A DNA stretch of 64,000 nt, taken from contig NZ_JPWH01000007.1 of the NCBI RefSeq assembly GCF_003326755.1, positions 124,001 to 188,000 on the forward strand. The letters run 5' to 3'. Both the position numbers and the translations under genes were made by a program. Below are positions 53,022-62,806 of the stretch, piece after piece. How positions within the stretch are numbered: position 1 is the first letter of the stretch; every line of letters starts with the position of its first letter. The stretch is from Thalassospira profundimaris. Lineage in GTDB: Bacteria > Pseudomonadota > Alphaproteobacteria > Rhodospirillales > Thalassospiraceae. A model generated the notes under the pieces. The model had not been told where the DNA came from. It ran no database searches and saw only the letters and a list, made by a program, of their open reading frames with translations.

Positions 53022-54142
53022 AAGGCATTCAGATAGATGTTAAGCACGTCTTCCTCGGACATTTCCCGCGGGTTATTGTCCATCAGGCGACGAATGGCGT
53101 GGGCCTCGCTGGCCCAGGCTGGCAAATCATCCTTGTTTGCTCCATGCGCGGACAGGCGCATTTCCACCCCTAAATCCTGACAGAATTGATAGGCGGATTT
53201 TCGCAATTCGTCTTCGTCAGCAGCAGGGGAAAGTCCCAAAGCTGTTTGGATCTCGGCAGTTTTTTCGCGGCATACCGGCAAATTATAAGCCAGAACATGC
53301 GGAAAGATAATCGCATTGGCAAGCCCGTGTGGCAGATTAAGCTGTGTACCCAGCGGATAGGCCAGGGCATGACCCGCTGCCGTATTAACCGGCCCGAGGC
53401 AAATGCCGCCATAATAAGACGCCAGCATCATGCCCGTGCGCGCTTCAAGGTCGGTGCCATCCTGTACGGCGCGGACCAGATATTTCCCCACAAGGGTCAT
53501 GCCCATGCGGGCATAGCTGTCAATCAGGTCGTGGGCACGAATATTGGTAAAGGCCTCGACACAATGTGCCATTGCATCAATGCCTGTTGCGGCCGTAACT
53601 GCCGGGGGTACTGAAACGGTCAGTTCGGGGTCCAATATTGCGATGTCGGCCAGCAGAAAAGGGCTCTCGACGGCCTTTTTGGCATGTGTTTCGCGATCGG
53701 TGATCAGGGCGCGGGTACCCGCTTCGGACCCGGTACCAGATGTGGTGGCGACTTGTGCCAAGGCACTTTTGCGACCATTTACCCGATTGGGACCAACAAC
53801 ATCGTCAAGTGTGTGGTCGCCATCCCACAAGGCGGCAACCAGCTTGGCAACATCCATAACGGACCCGCCGCCCAGGCCAATGACAAGATCGGGCTTTATG
53901 GCCCGCGCCTGCGCAAGGGCTGCATTTAGCGCCGAAGTGTCCGGTTCAGGGGGGATATCGGCAAAGACGCGGATGTCGCCGGAAAGCTTCAGGCGTTCGA
54001 CAAAGCCTTTGGTATGGGTGGTGGCAATGACCAAAATGCGTTTATGGTTCCGGGCCCAGTCATTCAGGCGTTGAATGGCCCCGATGCCGACCTCAACCTG
54101 ACGCGGCTGATATAGTGTAATGGCGCGTGATATATTGCTCAT
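53018..54142 (-). CDS. Iron-containing alcohol dehydrogenase / aldehyde reductase
   Basis: 374 residues, Fe-ADH family. GLGGGSVMDVAKLVAAL (about 93-109), TTSGTGSEAGTRALIT, metal residues in DAMAHCVEAFTN and HALAYPLGTQLNLPHG. Last gene of a four-gene leftward operon in which every junction is a 4-base ATGA-type overlap. Members such as FucO reduce hydroxy-aldehydes; here reduction of a C4 semialdehyde to an acid sugar would supply the DUF1537 kinase. The direction and substrate are inferred. It is only distantly similar to the blcB protein in this window. Confidence 0.85.
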   Translation of the reverse strand: MSNISRAITLYQPRQVEVGIGAIQRLNDWARNHKRILVIATTHTKGFVERLKLSGDIRVFADIPPEPDTSALNAALAQARAIKPDLVIGLGGGSVMDVAKLVAALWDGDHTLDDVVGPNRVNGRKSALAQVATTSGTGSEAGTRALITDRETHAKKAVESPFLLADIAILDPELTVSVPPAVTAATGIDAMAHCVEAFTNIRAHDLIDSYARMGMTLVGKYLVRAVQDGTDLEARTGMMLASYYGGICLGPVNTAAGHALAYPLGTQLNLPHGLANAIIFPHVLAYNLPVCREKTAEIQTALGLSPAADEDELRKSAYQFCQDLGVEMRLSAHGANKDDLPAWASEAHAIRRLMDNNPREMSEEDVLNIYLNAF

Positions 54143-55068
54143 GCTGTCCTCTGGTCTTTTTCTTCAAGTTCGGCCATGCGGTTCCAGACATCCTGGCGTT
54201 CGCTTTCGCCAAGTTCGACAAAGGGTGGGCGCAGCTTGTGCCAGCTTTCGTTGTTTCTGCGCCGTGCAATCATCGCTTTCACGGTGGGCAGTTGAACATA
54301 GGCATTGGTTAAATTGCGCCAGGCGATGATACGTTCCTGGGCCTTTGCGACGGCATCGCTTTGGGAAGGGGACTGGTAGTGATCGAATACAAAGCGCAGA
54401 TCACGGGCAATAAGATTGGAACTGGCGGTAATGCACCCGGCTCCCCCGGCCTCCAGCAGGGGATGCAAAAATGGATCGGCACCGGCCAGAACCGAAAGTT
54501 GCGGAAATTTCGCAACCATGCTGCGCATGTTCTCGATATCACCCGAACTATCCTTGATCCCGACAACGATATTGGGGAAATCGGCCAGAAGCCGTTTGAT
54601 CAGGTCATGCGAAATACTAACCCCGGCAATGGGTGGTATATGATACAGAATGATTTTCAGCCTGTCGGATTTAACCCCTTCGATCAAAGTGGCATAAAAG
54701 CGATAAAGCCCTTCATCACTTACATTTTTGTAATAAAAAGGCGGCAGGACAAGGACGCCCCGAACACCACAGCCAACGGCATGGCGCGTCAGATCAAGGG
54801 TATCTGCAAGGCTGGGAAGGCCGGTACCTGGCAGTAAATGCCCGGCAGAAATGCCGTTTTCAATGCAGTTTTCCAGAATGGATTTGCGTTCATTAATGCC
54901 AAAAGAATTGGCTTCCCCGGTTGATCCCAAAAGGGCAAGCCCGTGGCAGCCTTCTTCGAGCAGGACCTTGCAATGTCGGGCAAAGGTACCGTGATCGGGG
55001 TTGCCCTGTGGATCAAGCGGTGTGGCTGCGGCGCAAAATACACCACATATTGGCAAAGTCGATGTCAT
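54139..55068 (-). CDS. DapA-family aldolase / lyase
   Basis: 309 residues, DHDPS/NAL superfamily TIM barrel. Schiff-base Lys172 in [10 protein letters not shown], proton-relay Tyr142 in [10 protein letters not shown], and the STGEANSF pyruvate-binding loop (49-56). Family enzymes cleave or dehydrate 2-keto-3-deoxy acids with a pyruvate enamine. Dihydrodipicolinate synthase is unlikely in this catabolic operon. Retro-aldol cleavage of a 2-keto-3-deoxy sugar acid to pyruvate and an aldehyde is the favoured reaction. The overlaps with both neighbours are 4 bases. Confidence 0.85.
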   Translation of the reverse strand: MTSTLPICGVFCAAATPLDPQGNPDHGTFARHCKVLLEEGCHGLALLGSTGEANSFGINERKSILENCIENGISAGHLLPGTGLPSLADTLDLTRHAVGCGVRGVLVLPPFYYKNVSDEGLYRFYATLIEGVKSDRLKIILYHIPPIAGVSISHDLIKRLLADFPNIVVGIKDSSGDIENMRSMVAKFPQLSVLAGADPFLHPLLEAGGAGCITASSNLIARDLRFVFDHYQSPSQSDAVAKAQERIIAWRNLTNAYVQLPTVKAMIARRRNNESWHKLRPPFVELGESERQDVWNRMAELEEKDQRTA

Positions 55069-56018
55069 GCGTTTTTCCCCATCGTGGCGAGTTTGCGGGC
55101 ATAGGCAATTGCCGAAAGCATGTTTTCATGGTTGGCAATGCCCTTTCCGGCGATGTCAAAGGCTGTGCCGTGATCAACCGAGGTACGGTCAATAGGCAGC
55201 CCGACCGAAACATTGACGGCAGTATCAAAGGCAACAAGTTTGATGGGGATGTGCCCCTGATCGTGGTACTGGGCGATGACAAGATCAAAGGCGCCAGAAT
55301 AGGCACGGTAATAAACCGTATCGGCCGAAATCGGGCCTTGAACATTGATTCCCGTTTCCTGCGCTTTTGCAACGGCAGGGCGGATATTGATATCGTCATC
55401 CGTGCCAAACAGGCCCTGTTCGCCGCAATGCGGGTTAATGCCGGCCACGGCAATGCGCGGGTTCTCGATGCCAAGACGTTTCAGGTGCTCATTGCCCGCA
55501 CAAATGGTGGCAAAAACCCGTTCAGGGGTGCAGCGACGAATGGCGTCTTGCAGTGAAACATGGGTGGAAACGTGGATGACTTTCAGTTTTTCGGACGCCA
55601 ACAGCATGAAGGCTGTTTTGGACCCGGTCAGGGCGGTTAACATGCCGGTATGGCCGTCATAATGGTGGCCCGCTGCATTCAGGGCTTCCTTGTTGATCGG
55701 CGCGGTGACGACACAGCCGATTTTACCGGCCTCGGCATCGCGAACGGCCTTTTCAATAAAGCGAAAGGCGGCATCACCGGCAACCGGGCTCAGAACGCCC
55801 CAGGGCAGGGGCGCACCGGGAAAGTCAATATTTTCGACCATGCCATCAAGATCAACATCCTTGCCAATGGCGGCCTTCGCGGCCTCCAGCGTTGCCAGGT
55901 TGCCATAAATCCGTGTGCGTGCCCGGTCGGTATCGCTCATGTCGGCGAGGGTTCGGATAATGATCTCCGGACCGACGCCGACAGGATCACCCATTGTAAT
56001 TCCGATAATATCGCTCAT
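55065..56018 (-). CDS. pdxA2: PdxA2-type 4-phospho-acid dehydrogenase
   Basis: 317 residues, PdxA family. [14 protein letters not shown] at the N-terminus; metal-binding histidines in [20 protein letters not shown] and the late [12 protein letters not shown]. PdxA proper makes pyridoxal precursors; PdxA2 paralogues encoded beside DUF1537 kinases oxidise D-threonate- or erythronate-4-phosphate at C3, after which decarboxylation gives dihydroxyacetone phosphate. No other pdx gene is here, and operon membership with an aldolase supports the PdxA2 reading. Confidence 0.88.
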   Translation of the reverse strand: MSDIIGITMGDPVGVGPEIIIRTLADMSDTDRARTRIYGNLATLEAAKAAIGKDVDLDGMVENIDFPGAPLPWGVLSPVAGDAAFRFIEKAVRDAEAGKIGCVVTAPINKEALNAAGHHYDGHTGMLTALTGSKTAFMLLASEKLKVIHVSTHVSLQDAIRRCTPERVFATICAGNEHLKRLGIENPRIAVAGINPHCGEQGLFGTDDDINIRPAVAKAQETGINVQGPISADTVYYRAYSGAFDLVIAQYHDQGHIPIKLVAFDTAVNVSVGLPIDRTSVDHGTAFDIAGKGIANHENMLSAIAYARKLATMGKNA

Positions 56019-57223
56019 TGCGGGTCTCCATCCAGCCAGCCTGGAGCCAGCCGGATATATTTGATTGCGCGGCGGTGATAGGTGAAGGCAAGGTGCAGGC
56101 TGCCATCCGGGCCTTCGGTTAGCGCCGGATAGGAAAGCTCTTTATTTTCGCCATCCAGCGAGTTGTTGCTCAGGCAAGTGCCTGGTCCGTCTTCGACGAT
56201 TTTGCGTTTGGGGAATGTGTGGCCACCATCGTCGGAAACGCAAAGTGTCAAGGGGGCGCGGGGTACGCCCCAAACCGGCTTGCAGCCGTCTTGTGCGTCA
56301 GGTCGGCTGTCGGCAACATCAAGTTCGTCATAAAGCGAATTGCGACGATCCCGCGACATGGCGGCAGAAACCGGATTGCACAACAGGGCAATGCGTCCGT
56401 CCGACAGGCGAATGGCCGCAATGGATGAATTGTTGTTTGGTATATCGGTTGCGGCTGGCGGCGACCACGTGCGGCCATCATCATTGCTGTCGCTTCTGAA
56501 GACAAAATCAGCCTGTCGGCGGCGATAAAAGGCAACCATCCGCCCGTCATCCAGCGGAACAATTGTCATATGCACGGCCCCTTCGGAACCTGGAATGTCG
56601 GTTTGGCTCCAGGTTTGTCCGTGATCCGTGCTGATTGCCAGGGCCGCTGTGTCAAAGCTGCCATTCCAGCGATATCCTGGGCGCGCATTGCATAAAAACA
56701 GCGGCAGCAGCCATGCTCCGTCTTTTCGCACAATGATGGGGGCCCGAATGAAAGTCCCGGGTTGCAGCGGCAGGTCCCTTGCAGGATGCGCGATTATTTG
56801 ACCGGGGTTAGCGGGGGCAACATCAAGGGTGCGGACCCGGACTTTGCTTTGATCCTGGTTGCCGTCCGGTTGTGAGGTGTGAAACAGCAGCAGACCGCCT
56901 TTCGGGCTTTGAAACAGAACCGGATTTTGTTCCGATCGGTTGGCATCACCCTCGATACGTGTCGTTTTGCCCCATGTGGTTGCATCTTTGCCAAGCAGAC
57001 AAAGATGGATGCAAATATCGGATTTGCCTTCCAGGGTGCCGCCAAACCAGGCACAGGCCAGGCTGCCATCCGGCTGCCACGACAAAAATGCCGCGTGGTT
57101 TTGCACCGATGGCGATGGCAAAAAGGCTTCGTGGCGGTTTGTTGATATGGCCCGCAATTCGCCAGACATTTGTGCCGCGATCTGGGGCGGTGTTGTTGGT
57201 CCGGATGTTCCCAATTTTGTCAA
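56015..57223 (-). CDS. Cytoplasmic sialidase-fold (BNR/Asp-box) protein, putative ulosonic-acid glycosidase
   Basis: 402 residues from a TTG at 57223 placed five bases after GGGAGG; the longer open frame begins at 57274. Asp-box repeats of the six-bladed propeller are STDHGQTW (198-205), SNDDGRTW (246-253) and a weaker SDDGGHTF (330-337). The C-terminal [20 protein letters not shown] and [11 protein letters not shown] match the BNR_2 group. The classic FRIP arginine motif of sialidases is absent, and there is no signal peptide, so it should act on imported substrate. GH33-fold enzymes cleave 2-keto-3-deoxy sugars (Neu5Ac, Kdn, Kdo, DHA). First gene of the leftward operon. Specificity is open. 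Confidence 0.78.
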   Translation of the reverse strand: MTKLGTSGPTTPPQIAAQMSGELRAISTNRHEAFLPSPSVQNHAAFLSWQPDGSLACAWFGGTLEGKSDICIHLCLLGKDATTWGKTTRIEGDANRSEQNPVLFQSPKGGLLLFHTSQPDGNQDQSKVRVRTLDVAPANPGQIIAHPARDLPLQPGTFIRAPIIVRKDGAWLLPLFLCNARPGYRWNGSFDTAALAISTDHGQTWSQTDIPGSEGAVHMTIVPLDDGRMVAFYRRRQADFVFRSDSNDDGRTWSPPAATDIPNNNSSIAAIRLSDGRIALLCNPVSAAMSRDRRNSLYDELDVADSRPDAQDGCKPVWGVPRAPLTLCVSDDGGHTFPKRKIVEDGPGTCLSNNSLDGENKELSYPALTEGPDGSLHLAFTYHRRAIKYIRLAPGWLDGDPQ

Positions 57224-57408
57224 GTTTACCTCCCGATTTCGCTTGAACATCCAGCTTCTTAAAAAAGTTGTCAAGTTGAAACTGATTTTATTTTTGTCAT
57301 TATTTCCTGTTTTTACGATAATAAAATCAATAATTTCAATAAATTACGTGACAAAAGAATTTTTACCTCTGAACCTGTATTCTATTAATGTTGACAACAT
57401 TTGTCATT
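57217..57408. promoter_or_regulatory. TTGTCA-rich divergent region with a 15-bp palindrome
   Basis: Between the sialidase-fold and importer operons. TGACAA-CAT-TTGTCA (57392-57406) is two-fold symmetric. Further TTGTCA or TGACAA hexamers occur at about 57217, 57269, 57294 and 57349. TTTGTCATT is repeated at 57293-57301 and 57400-57408. The region is AT-rich and has no coding frame of note up to 57700. It probably contains GntR operators. Confidence 0.55.
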
Positions 57409-57700
57409 TCGGACATGGTTTGTAAAACAATAAGAGACGGCGTTTCGGGAGGATATCTTTCGTCAGTTCCTGTCCCTTGCTTCCCAAAATATGATGTCGA
57501 TGATTGGTCTATCGGTATCTTTTGGGCATGTTTGGAATGGCTGGCCTGGCATTTATTTCTCCCGCACTGAATATAGCGATTAGGCAGATCTCCGGTTTTC
57601 CGGCGATTGTTGCGTGTTTCGCAATAAAAGCATTCGGGGCGTTTATGCAGCGATTTTGCCCCGGACAATGAAAGTGCGCTGCGCATCAAGGGAGGTGCAA

Positions 57701-59206
57701 ATGAAAGGTAAACTGTTACTGGCCGGTGCAATGTGCGTTGCCATGTATGCGATGCCCGCCTATGCCAAGGACAGCAAGGATGTTACCATTGTGCTGTCAG
57801 AGAATGTCGACATGCTGGACCCCTGTATGTCAACCCGATCCAATATCGGGCGTGTTATTCTGGAAAATATTTCCGAAACCCTTACGGAACTCGATGTTCG
57901 TGGCGACAAAGGTGTCATGCCGCGCCTTGCCAAAAGCTGGGAGGAGGTCAATGACACCACCTGGCGCTTTCATTTGCGCGAAGGTGTCAAGTTTTCGGAC
58001 GGTTCCGCATTTGATGCCCAGGATGTGAAACATTCGTTTGAGCGTACGTTTAGCGATAAAAACAGTTGCGAAGTTTCGCGTTATTTTGGCGGCATAAAGG
58101 TGACGCCAAAGATCATAGACGAGCATACGATTGATTTCACAACAGACCCGGCACAGCCGATTTTACCATTGATGATGTCGTTGCTAACGATTGTGCCGTC
58201 TGACACGCCGATGGAATTTACCCGTAATCCGGTGGGAACCGGTCCTTACAAATTGACCGAATGGAAGCCGGGCCAGCAGATTGTTCTGACCCGTCGTGAC
58301 GATTACTGGGGTAAAAAACCCGCAGTCGAACAGGCAACTTATGTCTCGCGCGAAGATTCGACGGTACGTGCCGCAATGGTCGCCAAAGGCGAGGCGGATA
58401 TCGCGCCGCTGATCGCCATGCAGGACGCAACGGATCCGAAGATGGATATTGCCTATCCCAACTCGGAAACCTTTTATTTGCGTATTGATAACGCAATGGC
58501 ACCGCTGAATGATAAACGCGTGCGCGAGGCCCTTAACCTGGCTGTCGACCGTGACGCATTTATCGGCACTCTTTTGCCCAAAGGTGTGCAGAAGGCAACG
58601 GCAATTGTCCCGCCGACCACACTGGGCTGGAATCCGGACATCAAGGTGCCCGCCTATGACCCGGACAAGGCCAAAAAGCTTTTGGCCGAAGCCAAAGCGG
58701 ACGGCGTGCCGGTTGATACCCAGATCACGCTTGTCGGCCGTACCGACAATTTTCCCAATGTCACCGAGGTGCTCGAAGCGCTGCGGGCAATGTATGAGGA
58801 TGTCGGGCTGAATGTGAAGCTCAAGATGTATGAGGTTGCCGAGTTCGAGAATAACTATTCCAAACCCTATCCCGAAAATCGAGGCCCACAACTGGTCGCC
58901 GCCCAGCATGATAACGGGCGCGGGGATCCGGTATTCTCGATGTATTTCAAATATGACAGCAAAGGCCGCCAGTCGGGTATCTCGGACCCGCATGTTGATG
59001 ATCTGATCGCGCGTGCAACGGCTGCAACCGGCGATGAACGCAAAAAACTGTGGTCGGAACTGTTTGCTTATCTTCACGATGATGTCGTGGCGGATGTGTT
59101 GCTGTTTCACATGGTCGGTTTTGCCCGCGTAAACCCGCGTATCGACTTTACGCCAACCATCGCAACCAACTCGCAGCTTCAGTTGTCAGAAATCGGTTTC
59201 AAGTAA
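57701..59206 (+). CDS. Dpp-type ABC importer, periplasmic binding protein (cluster 2)
   Basis: 501 residues, SBP_bac_5 family. Signal peptide MKGKLLLAGAMCVAMYAMPAYA. Features are MPRLAKSWEEVNDTTWRFHLREGVKF (two overlapping blocks near 70-95), NPVGTGPYKLTEWKPGQ and VREALNLAVDRDAF. GGGAGG ahead of ATG 57701 settles the start. Members of this family carry peptides, nickel, sugars and oligosaccharides, so a glycoside or sugar acid is possible given the divergent operon. Confidence 0.92.
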   Translation: MKGKLLLAGAMCVAMYAMPAYAKDSKDVTIVLSENVDMLDPCMSTRSNIGRVILENISETLTELDVRGDKGVMPRLAKSWEEVNDTTWRFHLREGVKFSDGSAFDAQDVKHSFERTFSDKNSCEVSRYFGGIKVTPKIIDEHTIDFTTDPAQPILPLMMSLLTIVPSDTPMEFTRNPVGTGPYKLTEWKPGQQIVLTRRDDYWGKKPAVEQATYVSREDSTVRAAMVAKGEADIAPLIAMQDATDPKMDIAYPNSETFYLRIDNAMAPLNDKRVREALNLAVDRDAFIGTLLPKGVQKATAIVPPTTLGWNPDIKVPAYDPDKAKKLLAEAKADGVPVDTQITLVGRTDNFPNVTEVLEALRAMYEDVGLNVKLKMYEVAEFENNYSKPYPENRGPQLVAAQHDNGRGDPVFSMYFKYDSKGRQSGISDPHVDDLIARATAATGDERKKLWSELFAYLHDDVVADVLLFHMVGFARVNPRIDFTPTIATNSQLQLSEIGFK

Positions 59207-59218
59207 ATCAAGATGGAT

Positions 59219-59248
59219 GCCGGGAGCCAGACATTTGTTTCTCCCGGC
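59219..59248 (+). other. Stem-loop after the second binding-protein gene
   Basis: GCCGGGAG (59219-59226) and CTCCCGGC (59241-59248) with a 14-base loop, in the 68-base gap before the permease gene. Confidence 0.75.
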
Positions 59249-59274
59249 ACCGCATTTCAGCGGAGGGAAGTTCT

Positions 59275-60189
59275 TTGTCCCGATTGTTCAGGCAGCGCGC
59301 TGTAACCAGTCTGTTTTCGTTGCTGGGCTTGATTGTCCTGGTGTTTTTCCTCTCCCGGCTGACCGGGGATCCAACCTCGCTTTTTTTGCCGATTGATGCC
59401 ACCGATGCCATGCGCGAAAATTTTCGTGAACTGCATGGATTGAATGATCCGCTATTGCTGCAGTTTTGGCATTATATCGTCGATCTGACGCATCTGGATT
59501 TTGGGGAATCCATTCGCAAGGCACGCCCGGCAATTGATGTGGTCATCGAGGCATTTGGCTGGACCTTTCAGCTTGCCATCATGACAATGGCGCTGGTGGC
59601 CTTTTGTGCCATTGTCCTTGGGTCAATTGCGGCCTTTCGTGTTGGCGGCAAGTTTGACCGGCTGGTGTCCCTTGTGTCCCTGATCGGGGCTTCGGCACCG
59701 GATTTCTGGATTGCGATTGTCGCCATCGTGATCTTTTCCATCAATATTGGCTGGTTGCCAACATCGGGCACGGGCAGCATTGCGCACTGGATATTGCCAA
59801 TTGCTGTTTTGTTTATCCGCCCGTTTGGCCTGATTTTGCAGGTTGTTCGTGGCTCCATGATCTCCGCTCTTGGGTCGGCCTATGTTAAAACGGCAAAGGC
59901 CAAGGGTGTAAAAAATACACCGATCATTTTTGTCCATACCCTGCGGAATGCCATGTTGCCTGTCATCACGGTAATGGGCGACCAGGCGGCGGCTTTGCTA
60001 AACGGGGCGGTTGTCGTCGAAACGATTTTCGGGTTTCCCGGTGTCGGAAAGCTGATGATTGATTCCATCCTGCAGCGCGATTTCAACGTCATTCTTGCCG
60101 CGATCATGGTAACGGCCCTGGCCATTTTCATCATGAATCTGCTGATTGACGTTGCCTATCTCTTCCTTGATCCGCGAATTCGGTATTAG
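59275..60189 (+). CDS. Dpp-type ABC importer, permease B (cluster 2)
   Basis: 304 residues with six membrane helices. DppB-type beginning FRQRAVTSLFSLLGLIVLVFF, LTGDPTSLFLPIDAT and the coupling loop VKTAKAKGVKNTPIIFVHTL. Starts with TTG at 59275 behind GGAGGGAAG. Partner of the following permease. Confidence 0.92.
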   Translation: MSRLFRQRAVTSLFSLLGLIVLVFFLSRLTGDPTSLFLPIDATDAMRENFRELHGLNDPLLLQFWHYIVDLTHLDFGESIRKARPAIDVVIEAFGWTFQLAIMTMALVAFCAIVLGSIAAFRVGGKFDRLVSLVSLIGASAPDFWIAIVAIVIFSINIGWLPTSGTGSIAHWILPIAVLFIRPFGLILQVVRGSMISALGSAYVKTAKAKGVKNTPIIFVHTLRNAMLPVITVMGDQAAALLNGAVVVETIFGFPGVGKLMIDSILQRDFNVILAAIMVTALAIFIMNLLIDVAYLFLDPRIRY

Positions 60190-60193
60190 GCCA

Positions 60194-61135
60194 ATGTCCA
60201 TGACGGAAACTGTTGAAAGCAGCCAGACACCTGTACTGGCTGAAGATGAAAAAAATCCGGTCGCGCGGTTACTGGGTATGCTGTGGCGCGACAAATTCGC
60301 TCTTTGTGCCGCACTGTTCATTTTGCTGATGGTGTTATGTGCAGTCTTTGGCCCGCTTTTGCTCGGGGATGCGGCGTCACATCAAAATTTGCGCGGGCGT
60401 AACGCGCCGCCTTTTTCCTGGTCGAATGGCTGGTTGTTCATTTTGGGGGCGGATGCTCTTGGCCGACCCTTGCTGGCCCGGATTGTGGTTGCAGCGCAAA
60501 ATACAATGATGGTCGCGTCGGGGGCTGTTGCCTGTTCCATGATTATTGGTACCGCGCTCGGCATGATTGCAGGTTACGCCTCGCGCCGGGTTGGCGAAGC
60601 GATCATGCGTCTGGCGGACGTGATCATGTCTTTCCCGTCTCTGTTGCTGGCGGTGATTGTTCTGTATGTTTTTGCGCCGTCTGTAGGCAATCTGATTGTG
60701 GTTCTTGCGATTACGCGGATTCCGGTTTATTTGCGCACGTCGCGCGCCGAGGTGCTGGAAGTGCGCGAACGCATGTTTGTCCAGGCCGCCCAGGTGATGG
60801 GGGCATCAACCGGCCGGATTGTGTTTTGCCATATTTTGCCGGTTATCATGCCAACCATCGTGACGATTGCCACGCTGGATTTTGCCTTTGTCATGCTCGC
60901 AGAATCCTCTCTGTCTTTTTTGGGAATTGGCATTCAGTCACCCGAAATTACCTGGGGCCTGATGGTCAGTCAGGGGCGGTCCTATCTGGTTCATGCCTGG
61001 TGGCTTTCCTTCTGGCCCGGGCTGGCGATTATTCTGACAACGCTGTCGCTTAATCTGTTGTCCAACTGGCTGCGCATTGCGCTTGACCCGGTACAACGCT
61101 GGCGTCTGGAAATCGGGGGAAAGTCAAATGACTGA
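60194..61135 (+). CDS. Dpp-type ABC importer, permease C (cluster 2)
   Basis: 313 residues, DppC type, with the usual N-terminal cytoplasmic tail and six membrane helices. Coupling loop MFVQAAQVMGASTGRIVFCHILP, then SLSFLGIGIQSPEITWGLMV. Starts at ATG 60194 or 60200, just after permease B; the longer frame from 60146 overlaps it. Its 3' end overlaps the ATPase gene by 8 bases. Confidence 0.92.
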   Translation: MSMTETVESSQTPVLAEDEKNPVARLLGMLWRDKFALCAALFILLMVLCAVFGPLLLGDAASHQNLRGRNAPPFSWSNGWLFILGADALGRPLLARIVVAAQNTMMVASGAVACSMIIGTALGMIAGYASRRVGEAIMRLADVIMSFPSLLLAVIVLYVFAPSVGNLIVVLAITRIPVYLRTSRAEVLEVRERMFVQAAQVMGASTGRIVFCHILPVIMPTIVTIATLDFAFVMLAESSLSFLGIGIQSPEITWGLMVSQGRSYLVHAWWLSFWPGLAIILTTLSLNLLSNWLRIALDPVQRWRLEIGGKSND

Positions 61136-62750
61136 TCATCTTCTTGAAGTGCGCAATCTTTCGGTCAGGTTTCATACCGCTGCCGGTATTGTTGATGCGG
61201 TGCGCAATGTCAGTTGGCATCTTGATCGCGGTGAAACCCTTGCCATTCTGGGGGAAAGTGGATCGGGCAAATCGGTTTCCGCATCCGCGATTATGAATTT
61301 GATCGACATTCCACCGGGTGAAATTACCAGCGGCGAAATCCTGTTTGACGGCAATGACCTGTTGCAACAAACAGCCGAAGAACGGCGGCAGGTTAACGGC
61401 AAACGCATTGCCATGATTTTTCAGGATCCGTTATCCCATCTTAATCCGGTTTATCCGGTGGGGTGGCAAATTGCCGAAACCATGCGCGTGCATGGCAAAG
61501 ACCCGGCCGAGGCGAATGCCCGTGCACTGGACCTGGTTCGGCGGGTTGGTTTGCCCAATCCGCAACAGGCACTGGAAAAATATCCGCATCAGTTTTCCGG
61601 CGGGCAGCGCCAACGCATCATGATTGCGATGGCCCTGGCATTAAAACCCGACATCCTGATTGCTGACGAACCAACCACCGCGCTAGATGTGACCGTTCAG
61701 GCGGAAGTGCTGGCCCTGCTGGAGGAATTGCAGGCTGAAACCGGCATGGGTTTGCTGCTGATTACCCATGATCTGGGTGTGGTGGCCGAAACGGCGGATC
61801 GGGTGGTGGTGATGAACCGGGGCGAGATTGTCGAAACCGGCCCCGCCAGCGAGGTCTATCATAACCCGCGGGATCCCTATACCCGCCGTTTGATTGCCGC
61901 GGCCCCCGGAAAAGGGGAGATGCGCGATGGCAACAGCCAGGGCAAACCCCTGCTGGAGATGAAAGGGGTTGAAAAGGCATTTGGCAGTTTTCAGGCCCTG
62001 AAAGGGGTTGATTTAACGGTTTTCCCTGGTGAAACAGTTGCCATCGTTGGTGAAAGCGGGTCTGGCAAGTCAACCCTGGTTAAAACCCTGGTGCGTCTGA
62101 TCGAGCCAACGGCGGGGCAGGCGACATGGAATGGCCGTGATCTTTTTGCCATGAGCTTGAAGGAAATGCGCCCGGTCCGGCGTGATATTCAGATGGTGTT
62201 TCAGGATCCCACCCAGTCTCTGAACCCGCGCATGACCATTTTCGAGGTTATCTCGGAAGCCTGGCGCATTCACAAGGATGTGGTGCCCAGGGCGCAATGG
62301 CGGACACGGGTTGCGGAATTGCTGACACAGGTGGGGTTGTTGCCGGACCATGCAAGGCGCTATCCGCACCAGTTTTCAGGCGGGCAGCGCCAGCGTATTG
62401 CGATTGCCAGGGCCCTGGCGCTGGAACCCAAATTGATTGTTTGCGACGAAGCCGTTTCCGCACTGGATGTTTCCATTCAGGCACAGGTCATTGCATTGCT
62501 GGATCGTTTGCGGCGTGATCTGGGTATTGCTTTTATTTTCATTGCCCATGATCTGCCTGTTGTGCGCGATTTTGCCGATCATGTTCTGGTCATGCAGTCC
62601 GGTGCGGTTGTTGAAAAGGGTACGACGCGCGAGATTTTTGAAAATCCGAAAAGCCTGTATACCAAGACCCTTCTGGCCTCGGGCCTTGACCCCGATCCAG
62701 AGGTCCAGGCAAAACGCCGGGCAGAACGCAAGGAACTGGTAGACGCCTGA
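61128..62750 (+). CDS. Dpp-type ABC importer, fused duplicate ATPase (cluster 2)
   Basis: 540 residues with two ATPase domains. Domain 1 has [29 protein letters not shown] and [12 protein letters not shown]; domain 2 (from about residue 280) has [29 protein letters not shown] and [15 protein letters not shown] 61128 is chosen: GGGGGAAAG precedes it, and the earlier frame lies in the permease gene. Order binding protein, permease B, permease C, ATPase differs from cluster 1, where the ATPase comes first, so the two importers are not a recent local duplication. Confidence 0.93.
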   Translation: MTDHLLEVRNLSVRFHTAAGIVDAVRNVSWHLDRGETLAILGESGSGKSVSASAIMNLIDIPPGEITSGEILFDGNDLLQQTAEERRQVNGKRIAMIFQDPLSHLNPVYPVGWQIAETMRVHGKDPAEANARALDLVRRVGLPNPQQALEKYPHQFSGGQRQRIMIAMALALKPDILIADEPTTALDVTVQAEVLALLEELQAETGMGLLLITHDLGVVAETADRVVVMNRGEIVETGPASEVYHNPRDPYTRRLIAAAPGKGEMRDGNSQGKPLLEMKGVEKAFGSFQALKGVDLTVFPGETVAIVGESGSGKSTLVKTLVRLIEPTAGQATWNGRDLFAMSLKEMRPVRRDIQMVFQDPTQSLNPRMTIFEVISEAWRIHKDVVPRAQWRTRVAELLTQVGLLPDHARRYPHQFSGGQRQRIAIARALALEPKLIVCDEAVSALDVSIQAQVIALLDRLRRDLGIAFIFIAHDLPVVRDFADHVLVMQSGAVVEKGTTREIFENPKSLYTKTLLASGLDPDPEVQAKRRAERKELVDA

Positions 62751-62806
62751 CCCGTCGTCCCTCGATGGCACCATACCCCTCACCCAGAATTTTCGGGATT
62801 TCAAGC

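Noticed and set aside
54139-55068. Lysine-biosynthetic dihydrodipicolinate synthase
   Set aside because: It carries the DapA fold and lysine but is translationally coupled to sugar-acid catabolic genes; no lysine-pathway gene is near.
55065-56018. Vitamin B6 biosynthetic PdxA
   Set aside because: Same family, but without pdxJ, ksgA or surA neighbours and with a DUF1537 kinase in the cluster, so the PdxA2 role is preferred.
43323-62750. The two Dpp-type importers as a recent tandem duplication
   Set aside because: Gene order differs (ATPase first versus last) and the proteins are visibly divergent.
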